DNA of 7,035 nt from Wolbachia endosymbiont of Cylisticus convexus. Its GTDB lineage: Bacteria > Pseudomonadota > Alphaproteobacteria > Rickettsiales > Anaplasmataceae. Shown here one piece after another: positions 6,208-7,035 of this stretch; the stretch's first letter is position 1; each line of letters opens with the position of its first letter. The notes under the pieces are model-generated. The model saw only the letters and a program-made list of their open reading frames with translations. It made no database searches and was not told the DNA's origin. The stretch is taken from NCBI RefSeq assembly GCF_003344345.1, contig NZ_QPIP01000069.1, positions 1-7,035 on the forward strand. The letters run 5' to 3'. A program made the position numbers and the translations under genes.

Positions 6208-7035
6208 ATGAGTCAAAAAGTAGTAAACAGAACTAACGGATTGGTAGATTATAAAGAGTTGGAAACAAATATCCTGTCGTCTATACGAGAAGGAAGACCG
6301 TTGACAGGAAAGGAGGGAGCATTAACACCATTTATAAAAAAGCTGCTGGAGGCGAGTCTAGAAGGTGAAATAGAAAACCATTTATTAGCTGAAAGTGAAG
6401 AAAATAATCGCAGAAATGGGAGGAATGGAAAGACTTTACGTACAAGTGCAGGTTCATTTGAGCTGTTAACGCCAAGAGATAGAGAAGGAAGTTTTGAGCC
6501 GCAAATAGTCAAAAAAAGGCAAACAAGCTTACATCCAGAGCTTGAAACGAAGATTTTGAGCACATTTGCCAGTGGTATGAGCTATAGAGATATAGCGTCA
6601 CACGTTGAGGAAATTTATGATCACAAAATATCGGTAGCAGAGATATCAAGTATTACCGACAAATTACTGCCTATAATCAATGAATGGCGTAGTCGTCCAC
6701 TGCAATCAGTATACCCGATAGTATTTATGGATGGGATGTTCTTTAAGGTCAAGGAGGATGGACATTGCGTAAGTAAATGTATGTACAATATATTGGGCAT
6801 AGACCAAAATGGCAGAAAAGAAGTCCTGGGCTTTTATTTGGCTGAAAGTGAAGGAGCTAACTTTTGGTTGGAAGTGCTAAATAACCTCAAAGAAAGAGGA
6901 GTAGAAGATATTCTGATTGCATGTGTAGATGGGCTAAAAAGCTTTCCTGCAGCCATCAACAGTGTATTTCCCAGTGCAGAAGTGCAGCTATGTATAGTAC
7001 ACCAAATAAGAAATTCTCTGAAATATGTATCCAGT
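6208..7035 (+). CDS. IS256/Mutator-family transposase, N-terminal 276 residues (3' partial)
   Basis: This DDE transposase would cut and copy or move the IS. The frame is open from ATG 6208 to the last base with no stop. Residues 30-80 contain the typical N-terminal part (LLEASLEGEIENHL, then NNRRNGRNGKTLRT). Residues 85-135 hold the T-PRDREGSFEPQIVKK and ILSTFASGMSYRDIA region, a helix-turn-helix-like DNA-binding part in this family. The catalytic core begins near 171 with IVFMDGMFFKV (first Asp, D175), followed by CVDGLKSFPAAI (second Asp, D241) and the family signature VQLCIVHQIRNSLKYVS (Cys 262, His 265). The catalytic Glu would lie downstream of the window. Full-length members are about 400 residues. 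Nothing visible is damaged, so it may be active; the family's first motif usually reads DA or DG followed by aromatic or basic residues, and DG fits. Confidence 0.93.
   Translation, partial: MSQKVVNRTNGLVDYKELETNILSSIREGRPLTGKEGALTPFIKKLLEASLEGEIENHLLAESEENNRRNGRNGKTLRTSAGSFELLTPRDREGSFEPQIVKKRQTSLHPELETKILSTFASGMSYRDIASHVEEIYDHKISVAEISSITDKLLPIINEWRSRPLQSVYPIVFMDGMFFKVKEDGHCVSKCMYNILGIDQNGRKEVLGFYLAESEGANFWLEVLNNLKERGVEDILIACVDGLKSFPAAINSVFPSAEVQLCIVHQIRNSLKYVSS

Larger units (their letters stand above)
6137..7035 (+). mobile_element. IS256/Mutator-family insertion sequence, left end and 5' part (truncated by window end)
   Basis: The boundary is placed where sheath homology stops, within the G4 run 6136-6139. 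The left end then reads GAATGTTCAAAAAAGTGTGT followed by CAAACCG, whose GTTCAAAA..GTGT character is typical of IS256-family ends. All three forward frames entering from the sheath side meet a stop between 6174 and 6189, so no fusion into the transposase is possible. The element is in the same direction as the tail genes. The right end, inverted repeat partner and target duplication (8-9 bp in this family) lie beyond the window, so exact limits and copy identity are unknown. I do not assign an IS name. Confidence 0.8.

Noticed and set aside
6249..6563. 104-residue minus-strand reading frame inside the IS
   Set aside because: It is antisense to the well-supported transposase N-terminal region, and its Ser/Leu/Phe-rich composition is what the opposite strand of that gene would give.
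1..7035. A previously undescribed defence or toxin system
   Set aside because: All coding sequence is accounted for by tail genes and a transposase. No toxin, nuclease, kinase or membrane-pore motif was visible on either strand.

Overview
The window is AT-rich and densely coding. Every supported gene lies on the + strand with short gaps or overlaps. Protein content and gene order match the tail module of a contractile-tailed (P2/Mu-like) temperate prophage, closest in style to phage WO of Wolbachia (Rickettsiales, Alphaproteobacteria). The host assignment is an inference from recognising the proteins; no host housekeeping gene is present.

Layout: (1) 3-1816, a DUF4815-type tail/appendage protein, cut off at the window start and split by a -1 frameshift at an A6 run near 534-539. 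(2) 1827-3011, a companion structural protein containing a DPLAQTFTL motif, which looks like the continuation of the same ancestral polypeptide. (3) 3016-3201, a short ORF resembling a tail-fibre N-terminus, followed by (4) 3198-4709, a repeat-rich tail fibre. These two overlap by ATGA and may also be one gene broken at a T6 run. (5) 4720-5277, a lysine-rich protein in the usual tail-fibre-assembly slot. (6) 5311 onward, the tail sheath protein (gpFI-like), intact to residue 276 and then cut by (7) the left end of an IS256/Mutator-family insertion sequence, whose transposase starts at 6208 and runs off the window end.

Together the genes would build the distal tail: fibres, a fibre-assembly factor and the contractile sheath. 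In this copy the sheath has lost its conserved C-terminal region. With the A6 frameshift, this points to a decaying tail module unless an intact copy exists elsewhere. I see no RNA genes, CRISPR array, attachment site, convincing promoter or intrinsic terminator. No intergenic stretch exceeds about 35 bases, apart from the 68-nt IS leader.

I found no clearly new system. The points most worth a second look are the sheath/IS junction, a 9-bp inverted repeat in the IS leader that could hide the transposase ribosome-binding site in read-through transcripts, two gene splits each repaired by adding one base to a 6-nt homopolymer, and the layered 48-, 11- and 45-residue repeats of the tail fibre shaft.
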